64,000 nt of DNA, from assembly GCA_024636985.1 (NCBI GenBank), contig JAGXFY010000055.1:1-64000 (forward strand), read 5' to 3'. Numbering within the stretch: position 1 is the stretch's first letter; every line of letters starts with the position of its first letter. Under the pieces are notes generated by a model. That model made no database searches. It saw nothing but the letters and a program-made list of their open reading frames with translations, and was not told where the DNA came from. This DNA is from Petrocella sp024636985 (GTDB taxonomy: Bacteria > Bacillota > Clostridia > Lachnospirales > Vallitaleaceae). Positions 1-8,296 of the stretch are shown piece after piece. Position numbers and translations under genes: made by a program.

Positions 1-1065
1 CCTATGCAATTCATAATATGATACAGGCCGATTGATTATCACACTTCCCACAGGCAATTTATCTATTTCAATATTGTTTTTTTCCAGATACTTATAATCA
101 AAACCATAGTAGACAGGTTTCATATCAACGGTCTTCAAAGATTCTATGGGCGCGCCCTCTATAATTTGAATCGTTAAATCGGCTCCATAGTTACCTTGCA
201 TCGTACCACTTAACAAACTACCACCAATAACACCATAACCCAATAAATACTCATAGACTGTATACATGGGAAGTGTTGTTATATCAGCTAGTTCTTTGGA
301 GAATATTTCATTAGATTTCTGCTTACCTTGACTGTCTATAGTGAAAGTCCCCATAATAGCCGCACTGCCTGTTTTAGGGTCTTTTAGCAAAGTCTTAATC
401 TCCTCATAACTTAGGTCATCAAGTACAGCATAGCTCAAGTTATTATTAGAGCTTTCTATGGCTTGGACAATTGCATTACTGACATCTTTACCGCTTTCTG
501 TAGCGTCACAGACCACATAAATATGCTTGATTTCAGGTTGGAGTTCCAGCATTAATTCCACAGTTCCTGTGGCATCTAAGAGTTCATATACACCAACTAT
601 ATCCTCGATGCCTTCAGTTCGGTTTTCAGCAGAATTCTCCAAAACACCGGTAAAGACAATAGGTGTCCCCTCAAAAATTCCATCTCTATGTTGAATAGCA
701 AATTCCATAGCTATGTCATCCGTTGTAATAATAACATCCGTATTGACATCTTTATATTTATGTTGAATGAGATTATATTGAATGCTTAAATTATCATCGT
801 TAGGATATCTTTTCCAATCTAAGTATTCTACAGATACAATTATATTCTCATTATACTCTTTAAACTGCTCAATGAGAGCATCGGTTTGTGTATCTGTCCA
901 GCCAAAGCCTTTATGATAAGAATTAATCAGCAAGACATGGGGGTAGTCATAGTTGTTTCGAGTACCGTCTTGTACTGCAAATGCTTCTAAATTGAATATT
1001 AGGCTTATTAAAATAGTCAAGCACATCATTCTAATATGTTTAATAAACAAATGTCTTTTTTTCAT
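1..1065 (-). CDS. Periplasmic-binding-type sensor protein, N-terminal part (runs off left edge)
   Basis: The reading frame is open from an ATG at 1065 to the window edge (355 codons, no stop). It begins with a basic, hydrophobic signal sequence of about 28 residues (MKKRHLFIKHIRMMCL...FNLEAFA), so the domain is extracytoplasmic. The next part contains VLLINSYHKGFGWTDTQTD, the usual start of the ABC-transporter-substrate-binding-like sensor domain (Pfam ABC_sub_bind type) found on PAS/GGDEF proteins and histidine kinases. The output domain would lie beyond the edge and cannot be seen. The start is supported by AGGATGG ten bases upstream. It could instead be a free-standing binding lipoprotein, but no lipobox cysteine is visible. 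The sensor-domain family call is fairly safe; the function is not known. Confidence 0.7.
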   Translation of the reverse strand, partial: MKKRHLFIKHIRMMCLTILISLIFNLEAFAVQDGTRNNYDYPHVLLINSYHKGFGWTDTQTDALIEQFKEYNENIIVSVEYLDWKRYPNDDNLSIQYNLIQHKYKDVNTDVIITTDDIAMEFAIQHRDGIFEGTPIVFTGVLENSAENRTEGIEDIVGVYELLDATGTVELMLELQPEIKHIYVVCDATESGKDVSNAIVQAIESSNNNLSYAVLDDLSYEEIKTLLKDPKTGSAAIMGTFTIDSQGKQKSNEIFSKELADITTLPMYTVYEYLLGYGVIGGSLLSGTMQGNYGADLTIQIIEGAPIESLKTVDMKPVYYGFDYKYLEKNNIEIDKLPVGSVIINRPVSYYELHR

Positions 1066-1148
1066 ATTCCAATCCATCCTATCCCATCAATTTTCTTCTT
1101 AAGACATATGGTTATTCTATCATTATATTGTATATTGGGCAACATAGA

Positions 1149-1178
1149 TTGACACACGATTTCATATTGTGATATAAT
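1149..1178 (+). promoter_or_regulatory. Sigma-A promoter of the 78-aa gene
   Basis: TTGACA (1149-1154) and TATAAT (1173-1178) are both perfect consensus, with an 18-bp spacer. They lie about 40 bases ahead of the start codon at 1217. A strong vegetative promoter for a single small gene suggests high expression. Confidence 0.8.
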
Positions 1179-1216
1179 TCAATTCAGTTATACATATACA
1201 AGGAGGATATCACAAT

Positions 1217-1453
1217 ATGTTTGCAGATGCATCCATTGATATGAAATATGAAGAAACCTTTGAACTGGTGTATCAACAACTCAATTATGCTAGGCAAAAC
1301 GACCCAAAATATACTCAATTTGACTTGAAACGATTTCTCGAAAGTCTTTATGACAATCACGGTAACAATTGGTTAGGAAGAAGTGAAGTACAAGAAGCGG
1401 TGCAATCCGCCACCATTGCCGCTGCTGAATTGTTGCTGAGCCAATGGGAATAA
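1217..1453 (+). CDS. Small conserved-looking protein of unknown function (78 aa)
   Basis: I do not recognise this protein. It is a monocistronic gene with a consensus promoter, an AAGGAGG site twelve bases before the ATG and a terminator directly after the stop, so it is very likely real. The protein is acidic, soluble and mostly helical by composition. It has no cysteine, no signal peptide and no membrane segment. The middle (NDPKYTQFDLKRFLESLYD) and the Ala/Glu-rich end (EVQEAVQSATIAAAELLLSQ) look like two amphipathic helices, so a small helical bundle or oligomerising protein is possible. It is divergent from the sensor gene on its left and convergent with ppdK, and the neighbours give no functional hint. 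Confidence 0.75.
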   Translation: MFADASIDMKYEETFELVYQQLNYARQNDPKYTQFDLKRFLESLYDNHGNNWLGRSEVQEAVQSATIAAAELLLSQWE

Positions 1454-1464
1454 TAAGCCATTAA

Positions 1465-1494
1465 AAAAAGCCTTCGCATATGCGAAGGCTTTTT
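1465..1494. terminator. Bidirectional terminator between the 78-aa gene and ppdK
   Basis: A perfect palindrome centred on GCATATGC (AAAAAGCCTTCGCA and its complement), flanked by A and T runs, so it forms an intrinsic terminator on either strand. It sits 12 bases from the end of each convergent gene. Confidence 0.92.
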
Positions 1495-1505
1495 GATTTC
1501 TATGA

Positions 1506-4130
1506 TTATCTGTTATTTAATACTGCTTGTGCTGCTGCAAGTCTAGCAATTGGAACACGGAAAGGTGAACAAGAAACATAATCAAGTCCAACTCTGTGAC
1601 AGAATTCGATGGATGATGGGTCCCCACCATGCTCACCACAGATACCAAGCTTGATGTCAGGTCTTGCTGCTCTACCTTTAACAACTGCCATTTCTACTAA
1701 CTGGCCAACACCTGTTTGGTCAAGTCTAGCAAATGGGTCAGATTCAAGTATGGATTTTTTGTAGTAATCATCAAGGAAAGCCCCAGCATCGTCTCTTGAG
1801 TAACCAAATGTCATTTGTGTTAAGTCATTGGTACCAAATGAGAAGAACTCAGCTTCTGCTGCAATCAAATCTGCAGTTAAAGCAGCACGAGGAATCTCAA
1901 TCATAGTTCCAACAAGATACTTAAGCTTAACGCCTTTTTCAGCGATTACTTTTTCTGCTGTCTCAACAACGATATTCTTAACATATGCAAGCTCTTTAAC
2001 TTCACCAGCAAGAGGAATCATAATCTCTGGGATAACGTCAATGCCTTCTTCAGCTATAACTTCAACAGCTGCTTCAATAATCGCACGTGTTTGCATAACT
2101 GCTATTTCAGGATAAGTTACTGCAAGTCTACATCCTCTATGACCAAGCATAGGGTTGAACTCGTGTAAGCTTTCTACTGTTTCTTTTAATGCTTCAAAAG
2201 TTAAGCCCATTTCTTTAGCTAATTCTCTAATATCGCCTTCTTCTTGAGGTAAGAACTCATGAAGTGGTGGATCAAGAAGACGTACTGTCATTGGCTTACC
2301 AGCAAGTGCTTTGTACATACCTTTAAAGTCTGCTTTTTGGAAAGGAATTAACTCAGCTAGAGCAGCTTCTCTCTCAGCAACTGTATTGGATACAATCATT
2401 TGACGGATTTTTGGAAGTCTGTCTTCTTCAAAGAACATATGCTCTGTACGGCAAAGACCAACACCTTCTGCGCCAAACTCAACTGCATTAATAACGTCTT
2501 TAGGACTATCAGCGTTTGCTCTTACTTTAAGTGTTCTTACATCATCTGCCCAACCCATAAACTTACTAAAGTCGCCACTGATTTCAGGATCCACTGTTTT
2601 GATATCTTCAAGATAGATTTTACCTGTTGAACCGTCAAGTGAAATAAATTCACCTTCCGCTACAGTTTTTCCACCTAGAGTAAATGTTTTAGCTGCTTCG
2701 TTGATTTTGATTTCTCCACAACCGGATATACAGCAAGTACCCATACCACGAGCAACTACGGCCGCATGTGATGTCATACCACCACGTGCTGTTAAGATAC
2801 CTTGTGCTGCGTCCATACCTTCAATATCTTCTGGTGAAGTCTCAAGTCTAACTAGGATAACACGCTCACCACGTTTCTTTGCTGCAACAGCGTCATCTGC
2901 GTTAAAGTATACTTGTCCTGCCGCTGCACCTGGAGAAGCTGGAAGTGCTGAACCATAAACTTTGGCAGCTGCTAATGCTTCTACATCAAAGTTAGGGTGT
3001 AGCAATTGATCCAATTGTTTTGGATCCACTTTCATAAGTGCTTCTTCTTTTGTACATAGTCCTTCTTCAACCAAATCAACCGCTATTTTAAGGGCTGCTT
3101 GTGCTGTTCTCTTACCGTTACGTGTTTGTAAGAAATAAAGGACTTTATCTTCAATGGTGAATTCCATATCTTGCATATCTTTGTAATGATTTTCAAGTTT
3201 GGTAGCAAGTCTCATGAATTCTGCATATGCTTCAGGCATATCGTTTTCAAGTCTTGTTATAGGTTCTGGTGTTCTGATACCGGCAACAACGTCTTCACCT
3301 TGAGCATTTAATAAATACTCACCGTAAATACCACGCTCACCTGTTGATGGATTTCTTGTAAAGGCAACACCTGTACCGGATGTATCACCCATATTACCAA
3401 ATACCATAGATTGAACGTTAACTGCAGTTCCCCAGCTACCAGGAATATCATGCATTCTTCTATAGATGACTGCTCTTTCATTGTTCCATGAATCAAATAC
3501 TGCATTGATTGCAGCCATAAGTTGCTCTACAGGCTCTTGTGGGAACTCTGAACCTTCATGCTTAACATATAGAGCTTTGAAAGCTTCTACAACTTCTTTA
3601 AGGTCATCTGCTGACAATTGTAAGTCATTCTCAAAACCTTTTGACTCTTTAATTTCATCAAGTACACGCTCAAATTGTGATTTGGGAAGACCTTTAACCA
3701 CGTCTGAGAACATCTGGATAAATCTTCTGTATGAATCATAAGCAAATCTTGGATTTCCTGTTGCTACAGCAAAACCTTCTACAGATACATCATTAAGACC
3801 TAAGTTAAGTACTGTATCCATCATACCTGGCATGGATGCTCTTGAACCTGAACGTACAGAAACCAATAATGGTCGATTGTTATCACCAAAAGTTTTTCCA
3901 GTGATTTCTTCAAGATTTGCCAATGATGCTTTAATTTCAGCTGTAATCTCGTCAGTAATTTTCTTTCCGTCTTCATAGTACTTAGTACACGCTTCAGTAG
4001 AAACTGTAAATCCTTGAGGGATTGGAAGTCCTAATTTAGTCATTTCAGCAAGATTCGCACCTTTACCACCTAACAGGTTTTTCATGGACCCATCTGCTTC
4101 ACTGAACATATAAACAAACTTTTTGCTCAT
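1506..4130 (-). CDS. ppdK: Pyruvate, phosphate dikinase
   Basis: Interconverts pyruvate, ATP and phosphate with PEP, AMP and pyrophosphate in the cytoplasm. In anaerobic Clostridia it often works in glycolysis in place of or beside pyruvate kinase. The 874-aa length is normal for the family. The N-terminal ATP-grasp domain starts MSKKFVYMFSEADGSMKNLLGGKGANLAEM. The phosphohistidine domain has GGMTSHAAVVARG, with the catalytic His at residue 455, the same number as in the Clostridium symbiosum enzyme. The C-terminal PEP/pyruvate barrel contains GLCRTEHMF and GTNDLTQMTFGYSRDDAG. The start has AGGAGG seven bases upstream. No dedicated PPDK regulatory protein gene is adjacent. Confidence 0.97.
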   Translation of the reverse strand: MSKKFVYMFSEADGSMKNLLGGKGANLAEMTKLGLPIPQGFTVSTEACTKYYEDGKKITDEITAEIKASLANLEEITGKTFGDNNRPLLVSVRSGSRASMPGMMDTVLNLGLNDVSVEGFAVATGNPRFAYDSYRRFIQMFSDVVKGLPKSQFERVLDEIKESKGFENDLQLSADDLKEVVEAFKALYVKHEGSEFPQEPVEQLMAAINAVFDSWNNERAVIYRRMHDIPGSWGTAVNVQSMVFGNMGDTSGTGVAFTRNPSTGERGIYGEYLLNAQGEDVVAGIRTPEPITRLENDMPEAYAEFMRLATKLENHYKDMQDMEFTIEDKVLYFLQTRNGKRTAQAALKIAVDLVEEGLCTKEEALMKVDPKQLDQLLHPNFDVEALAAAKVYGSALPASPGAAAGQVYFNADDAVAAKKRGERVILVRLETSPEDIEGMDAAQGILTARGGMTSHAAVVARGMGTCCISGCGEIKINEAAKTFTLGGKTVAEGEFISLDGSTGKIYLEDIKTVDPEISGDFSKFMGWADDVRTLKVRANADSPKDVINAVEFGAEGVGLCRTEHMFFEEDRLPKIRQMIVSNTVAEREAALAELIPFQKADFKGMYKALAGKPMTVRLLDPPLHEFLPQEEGDIRELAKEMGLTFEALKETVESLHEFNPMLGHRGCRLAVTYPEIAVMQTRAIIEAAVEVIAEEGIDVIPEIMIPLAGEVKELAYVKNIVVETAEKVIAEKGVKLKYLVGTMIEIPRAALTADLIAAEAEFFSFGTNDLTQMTFGYSRDDAGAFLDDYYKKSILESDPFARLDQTGVGQLVEMAVVKGRAARPDIKLGICGEHGGDPSSIEFCHRVGLDYVSCSPFRVPIARLAAAQAVLNNR

Positions 4131-4454
4131 TCTTTGTCCTCCTAAATAAATTTAATTGTCAACGTTTCAGGTTGCCTTCTTTAACAAATAACATAAAAAC
4201 CACCCTAGTCGGTTGCGTTTATTGTAAACAGGGTTATGCCTGTTTTCACACACACCTATATAAGGGCAAAATTACATCTTTTGCCCTTATATATTATAAC
4301 ACAACAAGACAAAATGTGTACCCTAAATTGCCATTTTTTATGGTTCCTTATAGCTATTTAAAGGTTTTGACGAAAAACAGGGGATTTTCGTTAAATTTTT
4401 GTCTATTTTATATAATCCGTACCTATGTTGCCTATATTTCATATTGTGCACTTC
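4131..4454. other. Spacer between ppdK and glyS with two hairpins
   Basis: No convincing gene; a 108-codon plus-strand frame here has no ribosome binding site and an improbable composition. Two inverted repeats are visible. One is AAACAGG/CCTGTTT around a 6-base loop (4227-4246), upstream of ppdK. The other is a 15-bp perfect stem TATATAAGGGCAAAA with a 7-base loop (4257-4293). Neither is followed by a clear T run on the minus strand, so the second is only a possible glyS terminator and the first only a possible operator. Confidence 0.5.
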
Positions 4455-5843
4455 TTAAAAATCAAACTTGTTATGAAAATACTGAAGGAGTTCACTGATT
4501 TTTACCCGTTCTTGCTCCATAGAGTCTCTATGACGGATCGTTACTGATTGGTCCTCATTGGATTCAAAATCATAAGTGATGCAGAATGGTGTACCAATCT
4601 CATCTTGACGTCTGTAACGTTTACCGATACTTTGTCGGTCATCAAATTCCACATTATAATACTTACTCAGCAGATCCATAACCTTTTGTGCATCATCGTT
4701 GAGCTTTTTAGAAAGAGGTAGGATGGCCATCTGCATCGGTGCAAGGGCCGGGTGGAATCTTAATACCGTTCTCACCTCACCGTTTTCCAAGGTTTCCTCA
4801 TCATAAGCCTCACACAAAAAGGCTAATGTGACACGGTCCGCCCCAAGTGAAGGTTCCACACAATAAGGTATATATTTTTCATTGGTTTCTTGATCAAAAT
4901 ACGTCAAATCTTGACCGGAATGTTCTTGGTGGCGGGTTAAATCAAAGTCCGTTCTTGAGGCAATACCCCATAATTCACCCCAGCCAAAGGGGAACTGGAA
5001 TTCAATATCACTTGTTGCATTGGAATAATGGGAGAGTTCTTCAGGACTATGGTCTCTAACACGCATATGATCTTTGGTCATACCAAGATCCTCTAACCAA
5101 TTGACACAAAAAGCTTTCCAATAGGAGAACCATTCGATGTCTGTTCCCGGCTTACAGAAGAATTCTAATTCCATCTGTTCAAATTCTCTCGTTCTAAAAG
5201 TAAAATTACCCGGTGTAATCTCATTTCTAAATGATTTTCCAACTTGTGCGATACCAAAAGGCACTTTTTTTCTGGACGTTCTTTGTACATTTTTAAAATT
5301 AACAAAAATACCTTGAGCGGTCTCAGGACGTAAGTATACGGTATTTTTTGCATCTTCAGTTACACCTTGGAAGGTTTTGAACATGAGATTAAACTGTCGG
5401 ATATCCGTGAAGTCATGTTTCCCACAGGAAGGACAATCAATATTATTCTCCTCAATATAGGCTTTCATAGCTTCATTGGACCATGAATCCACAGGGTCTT
5501 CTATGATAATCCCTTTAGCTTCCATATAATCTTCAATCATTTTGTCGGCTCTAAAGCGCTCTTTACATGCTTTACAATCCATTAGTGGATCGTTAAACCC
5601 ACCAACATGTCCTGAAGCTACCCATGCTTGAGGGTTCATCAATATAGCACAATCCACACCCACATTGTAAGGACTCTCTTTGACAAACTTCTGCCACCAA
5701 GCTTTCTTAACATTGTTCTTGAGTTCAACGCCAAGTGGTCCATAATCCCATGTGTTAGCGAGTCCACCGTAAATCTCTGATCCGGGATATACAAACCCTC
5801 TTGCTTTCGCCAATGCTACAATTTTTTCCATTGTTTTTTCCAT
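4455..5843 (-). CDS. glyS: Glycyl-tRNA synthetase, single-chain dimeric type
   Basis: Charges tRNA-Gly. The protein is 462 aa and matches the homodimeric class II GlyRS of Gram-positive bacteria rather than the alpha/beta form. It starts MEKTMEKIVALAKARGFVYPGSEIYGG and has class II motif 2 around FRNEITPGNFTFRTREFEQ. Motif 3 lies near PSLGADRVTLAFL, and an anticodon-binding domain follows (LAPMQMAILPLSKK). The inserted region has paired cysteines (CKAC and CPSCG), which suggest a zinc knuckle. I place the start at 5843: the GAAAGG site lies 9 bases before this ATG, and an earlier in-frame ATG at 5867 lies upstream of that site. Expression should be controlled by the T-box leader upstream. Confidence 0.96.
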   Translation of the reverse strand: MEKTMEKIVALAKARGFVYPGSEIYGGLANTWDYGPLGVELKNNVKKAWWQKFVKESPYNVGVDCAILMNPQAWVASGHVGGFNDPLMDCKACKERFRADKMIEDYMEAKGIIIEDPVDSWSNEAMKAYIEENNIDCPSCGKHDFTDIRQFNLMFKTFQGVTEDAKNTVYLRPETAQGIFVNFKNVQRTSRKKVPFGIAQVGKSFRNEITPGNFTFRTREFEQMELEFFCKPGTDIEWFSYWKAFCVNWLEDLGMTKDHMRVRDHSPEELSHYSNATSDIEFQFPFGWGELWGIASRTDFDLTRHQEHSGQDLTYFDQETNEKYIPYCVEPSLGADRVTLAFLCEAYDEETLENGEVRTVLRFHPALAPMQMAILPLSKKLNDDAQKVMDLLSKYYNVEFDDRQSIGKRYRRQDEIGTPFCITYDFESNEDQSVTIRHRDSMEQERVKISELLQYFHNKFDF

Positions 5844-5886
5844 GATTATCATCCTTTCAGTATCCATTTATGGATGTTAAGATATC

Positions 5887-6097
5887 AAAAAAACATCCTG
5901 CCATCCCTAGTAATAAGGGACGAAAGCATGTCACTTCCGCGGTTCCACCCTAATTGGTAAAATACCCACTCTTCATCAAAACACTCCTAAGCGCCATTCC
6001 TCTTATGGTCTCTACCCGGCTTCCACTATCCCGAACTCGCTTGAAAAACCAATCTAAGAGTACTCCTCTTATTCATCGTGCTATAATATACTCGATT
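5887..6097 (-). promoter_or_regulatory. T-box riboswitch (glycine) in the glyS leader
   Basis: Read on the minus strand, the leader holds the T-box core AGGGTGGAACCGCG (5938-5951). It is followed by an imperfect 16-bp terminator stem and seven T residues (5887-5931). The terminator 5' strand overlaps the 3' part of the antiterminator, as in all T-boxes. The upstream part folds as a stem I with AGTA and GGATAGTGGAAGCCGGG elements. A GGC triplet (5993-5995), in the context GAATGGCGC, is the likely specifier and codes for glycine, agreeing with the downstream gene. Uncharged tRNA-Gly would favour read-through. The T-box call is near certain; the exact specifier position is inferred. Confidence 0.95.
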
Positions 6098-6103
6098 GTT
6101 ATG

Positions 6104-6132
6104 AATATATCATAGGAAAGTCAGACTGTCAA
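6104..6132 (-). promoter_or_regulatory. Promoter of the glyS T-box transcript
   Basis: On the minus strand TTGACA (6127-6132) and TATATT (6104-6109) are separated by 17 bp. Transcription would begin near 6097, just ahead of T-box stem I. Confidence 0.75.
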
Positions 6133-6224
6133 GAAGAAGCAGCAGGCAAAAAGATACAGATAAAGAACATAACAAAGTCCCTTATCTGTGTCCATCATTT
6201 TTGTATCTTAGTGCTATATATGTA

Positions 6225-6347
6225 TTACTTATTCTTAATAATCTTTTTTTCCAGAGCTTTCGGTTTTCCAAGTATTTCTTTTAGTAGCATGGCTTTCCTA
6301 AGATCTGTCTTGGTCATGTTTTTTAGTTCTTTCTTAAGGCTTCTCAT
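6225..6347 (-). CDS. Small basic protein downstream of floA (40 aa)
   Basis: A short frame, MRSLKKELKNMTKTDLRKAM and so on, ending KKIIKNK. It starts 11 bases after the floA stop. AGGAGG lies 7 bases before the chosen ATG; a second ATG two codons earlier is too close to that site. About a third of the residues are Lys or Arg, and a single amphipathic helix is likely. The strong ribosome binding site and operon position after nfeD-floA argue that it is translated. No known family was recognised. It could be a membrane-surface or RNA-binding peptide, but that is speculation. Confidence 0.6.
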   Translation of the reverse strand: MRSLKKELKNMTKTDLRKAMLLKEILGKPKALEKKIIKNK

Positions 6348-6358
6348 AACCATGCCTC

Positions 6359-7330
6359 CTATATTTCTTTGTCACTTTCACCTATGGATTCTCGCATGGT
6401 GGTGTCAGCTTGTATGTTCTTTAGATTATAATAATCCATTACACCAATATTACCTTTTCTAAATGCCTCCGCTATGGCAAGTGGTACTTGTGCCTGAGCT
6501 TCAACTACTTTAGCGTTCATTTCTTCAACCAGTGCCTTCATTTCTTGTTCTCTTGCGATGGCAAACACACGTCGCTCCTCAGCTTTTGCTTGAGCGATTT
6601 GTTTATCTGCTTCTGCTTGTTCTGCTTGAAGTCTTGCACCGATGTTTTTACCCAAATCAATATCTGCAATATCTATTGAAAGAATCTCAAATGCCGTTCC
6701 TGAGTCCAACCCTTTATTTAAGACACGTTCAGAGATCATATCCGGGTTCTCTAGAACTTCTTTATGACTTTCACTTGAACCGACTGTGGTAACAATACCT
6801 TCACCAACCCTTGCTATGATGGTTTCTTCACCAGCACCACCAACCAGTCTTTCCAGGTTAGCCCGAACAGTTACTTTGGCTAACGCTTTAACTTCAATAC
6901 CATTTTTGGCTACCGCCACAACGAGAGGTGTTTCTATTACCTTAGGTGTTACACTCATTCTGACCGCTTCTAGTACATCACGTCCTGCCAAATCAATGGC
7001 TGCAGCTCGTTCAAACGTTAAGTCCAACTTAGCTCTGTGGGCTGCTATAAGAGCATCCACAACACGACCGACTTTTCCACCGGCCAATAAATGTGATTCC
7101 AATTGATTAATATCCACTTCTACATTCGCTTTCACCGCTCGAATTAAGGGTAATACGATGAGATTTGGTTTCACACGACGTAATTTCATACCTATTAAGC
7201 CGGCTATACTGACTTTTACATTAGATGCTATAGCTGCAATCCACAATCTTACCGGGATGACGCTAAAAAATATGGCTAAAAACAGTACCACCAACGAAAC
7301 TATGAGTAACATACCAATGGGTTGTTCCAT
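6359..7330 (-). CDS. floA: Flotillin-like protein FloA
   Basis: A bacterial flotillin that gathers in membrane microdomains and supports membrane fluidity and protein complex assembly. The 323-aa protein has one N-terminal membrane segment (LLIVSLVVLFLAIFFSVI). An SPFH/band-7 domain follows, with the conserved KVSIAGLIGMKLRRV and the ARVGEGIVTTVGSSESHKEV region. A helical, Ala/Glu/Gln-rich tail (QAEQAEADKQIAQAKAEERR) forms the oligomerising part. It matches Bacillus YqfA/FloA in length and order of parts. It follows nfeD by 11 bases in the usual nfeD-floA operon, with AGGAGG ahead of the ATG. Confidence 0.95.
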   Translation of the reverse strand: MEQPIGMLLIVSLVVLFLAIFFSVIPVRLWIAAIASNVKVSIAGLIGMKLRRVKPNLIVLPLIRAVKANVEVDINQLESHLLAGGKVGRVVDALIAAHRAKLDLTFERAAAIDLAGRDVLEAVRMSVTPKVIETPLVVAVAKNGIEVKALAKVTVRANLERLVGGAGEETIIARVGEGIVTTVGSSESHKEVLENPDMISERVLNKGLDSGTAFEILSIDIADIDLGKNIGARLQAEQAEADKQIAQAKAEERRVFAIAREQEMKALVEEMNAKVVEAQAQVPLAIAEAFRKGNIGVMDYYNLKNIQADTTMRESIGESDKEI

Positions 7331-7341
7331 ATAAATACCTC

Positions 7342-7800
7342 CTATTCTAAACCTTTAACAAAAATTTTTTTACCTTCCACTTCTGCAATTAATATATTGG
7401 AACCTTTTTGTATAAAACTACCTTTTGTTAAGACATCCAGTTCCAAACCATCAAAATCACCTTTGCCCGTTGGTCTTAGTGCTGTTACGGCAGTTCCGGT
7501 TTTACCAACAAGTAGGCTTAAATCACTTTTTAATATTTCTTCATTTAGTTGAGCCTTTTGAATTAAGGGGCTTCTTCTAGATGCAATGAATTTATAAGCC
7601 AAATACATGAGAATAATGGCTACCAGTAAAATAACCAAAAACATCACAACGCCTTCAGCAATTGTATTGGTTGTCATTATAACGCCGGCTAGAATTGCAA
7701 CTATACCAATCCCGCCTGTGACACCAAAACTTGGTATAAAGATTTCGGCAATCAACAATAGAATACCGCTGGCTATGAGGAGAATGGGTAATGTTTCCAT
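7342..7800 (-). CDS. NfeD-family membrane protein
   Basis: A 152-aa partner of flotillin. The first half carries two or three membrane segments: LPILLIASGILLLIAEIF, then GGIGIVAILAGVIMTT, then MFLVILLVAIILMYLAY. The C-terminal half is a small beta-rich OB-fold domain (LVGKTGTAVTALRPTGKGDFDGLELDVLTKG), the NfeD signature, with GKGDFDG as its best-known element. There is no N-terminal ClpP-like protease domain, so this is the short form. AGGAGG lies 5 bases before the ATG. It is the first gene of the nfeD-floA-small-protein operon. Confidence 0.92.
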   Translation of the reverse strand: METLPILLIASGILLLIAEIFIPSFGVTGGIGIVAILAGVIMTTNTIAEGVVMFLVILLVAIILMYLAYKFIASRRSPLIQKAQLNEEILKSDLSLLVGKTGTAVTALRPTGKGDFDGLELDVLTKGSFIQKGSNILIAEVEGKKIFVKGLE

Positions 7801-7837
7801 AAGCTACCTCCTTTAGGTTTATTTGCCTATTATGCAT

Positions 7838-8296
7838 AGGATTATGAATACTATTTTCATTTGTTACTTCTATATTATAACATATATTTGTCTGGCTAAT
7901 TATTAAGGAAGTTTAAATTCTTTTGCAAAGTTGGAAAACTTTATTATAATCACAGCAAAATTTCTCGAAGTGATCTCTTTTGTGTTATCTCAACTTGTCC
8001 TATGAAAACCCATCCGTGGATTAGCTACAACGGCCTCTTGTTCCTACATCCATGTAGGAAAAGTCGGCGGTTACATCCCTGTAACCAACTTATGTAGCTA
8101 ACACCACTCCTGGAACTTCATACTCGGTACGAAAAAGATTTTTGGTTATCGTACGATTTACAAGTTCTATCATAAGATTATTAAGTGATTACATTTGTGT
8201 TATCTCAACTCGTCCTATGGAAAGATTTGGTTATCCTACGATTTAGTTTTATGAATAGTTCTTGAAGTGATACTCTAGTAAGCCAATACCGACCAT
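7838..8296. repeat. Rearranged spacer with internal direct repeats around family 1 copy A
   Basis: This gene-free stretch has no coding frame I trust. A 26-bp sequence occurs at 7979-8004 and again at 8194-8219 with one mismatch (core GTGTTATCTCAACT). A second motif, TGGTTATCGTACGATTTA, is at 8143-8160 and again, with one change, at 8228-8245. The first motif is the 3' flank of family 1 copy A (7999-8119), so the spacer looks like a partial duplication of a copy. A small perfect hairpin AAAGTT-GGAA-AACTTT lies at about 7927-7942. Confidence 0.7.
7999..8119 (-). ncRNA. Structured repeat family 1, copy A
   Basis: Read on the minus strand, the copy runs from GAAGTTCC to GGGTTTTCATAGGA. It has an outer stem TTAGCTACA/TGTAGCTAA (8093-8101 with 8030-8038). 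The stem encloses hairpin 1, GGTTACA-GGGA-TGTAACC (8069-8086), and hairpin 2, CCTACA-TGGA-TGTAGG (8043-8058). The linker GCCGACTTTT and the sequence GAGGCCGT are shared with copies B and C. Stem sequences differ from the other copies but still pair. Whether it is transcribed is not known, and no promoter was identified. Confidence 0.6.

Noticed and set aside
4227..4246. Catabolite-responsive element upstream of ppdK
   Set aside because: The AAACAGG inverted repeat does not match the cre consensus at the central CG.
4172..4498. 108-codon frame in the ppdK-glyS spacer
   Set aside because: It overlaps the glyS 3' end, has no ribosome site and includes hairpin sequences.
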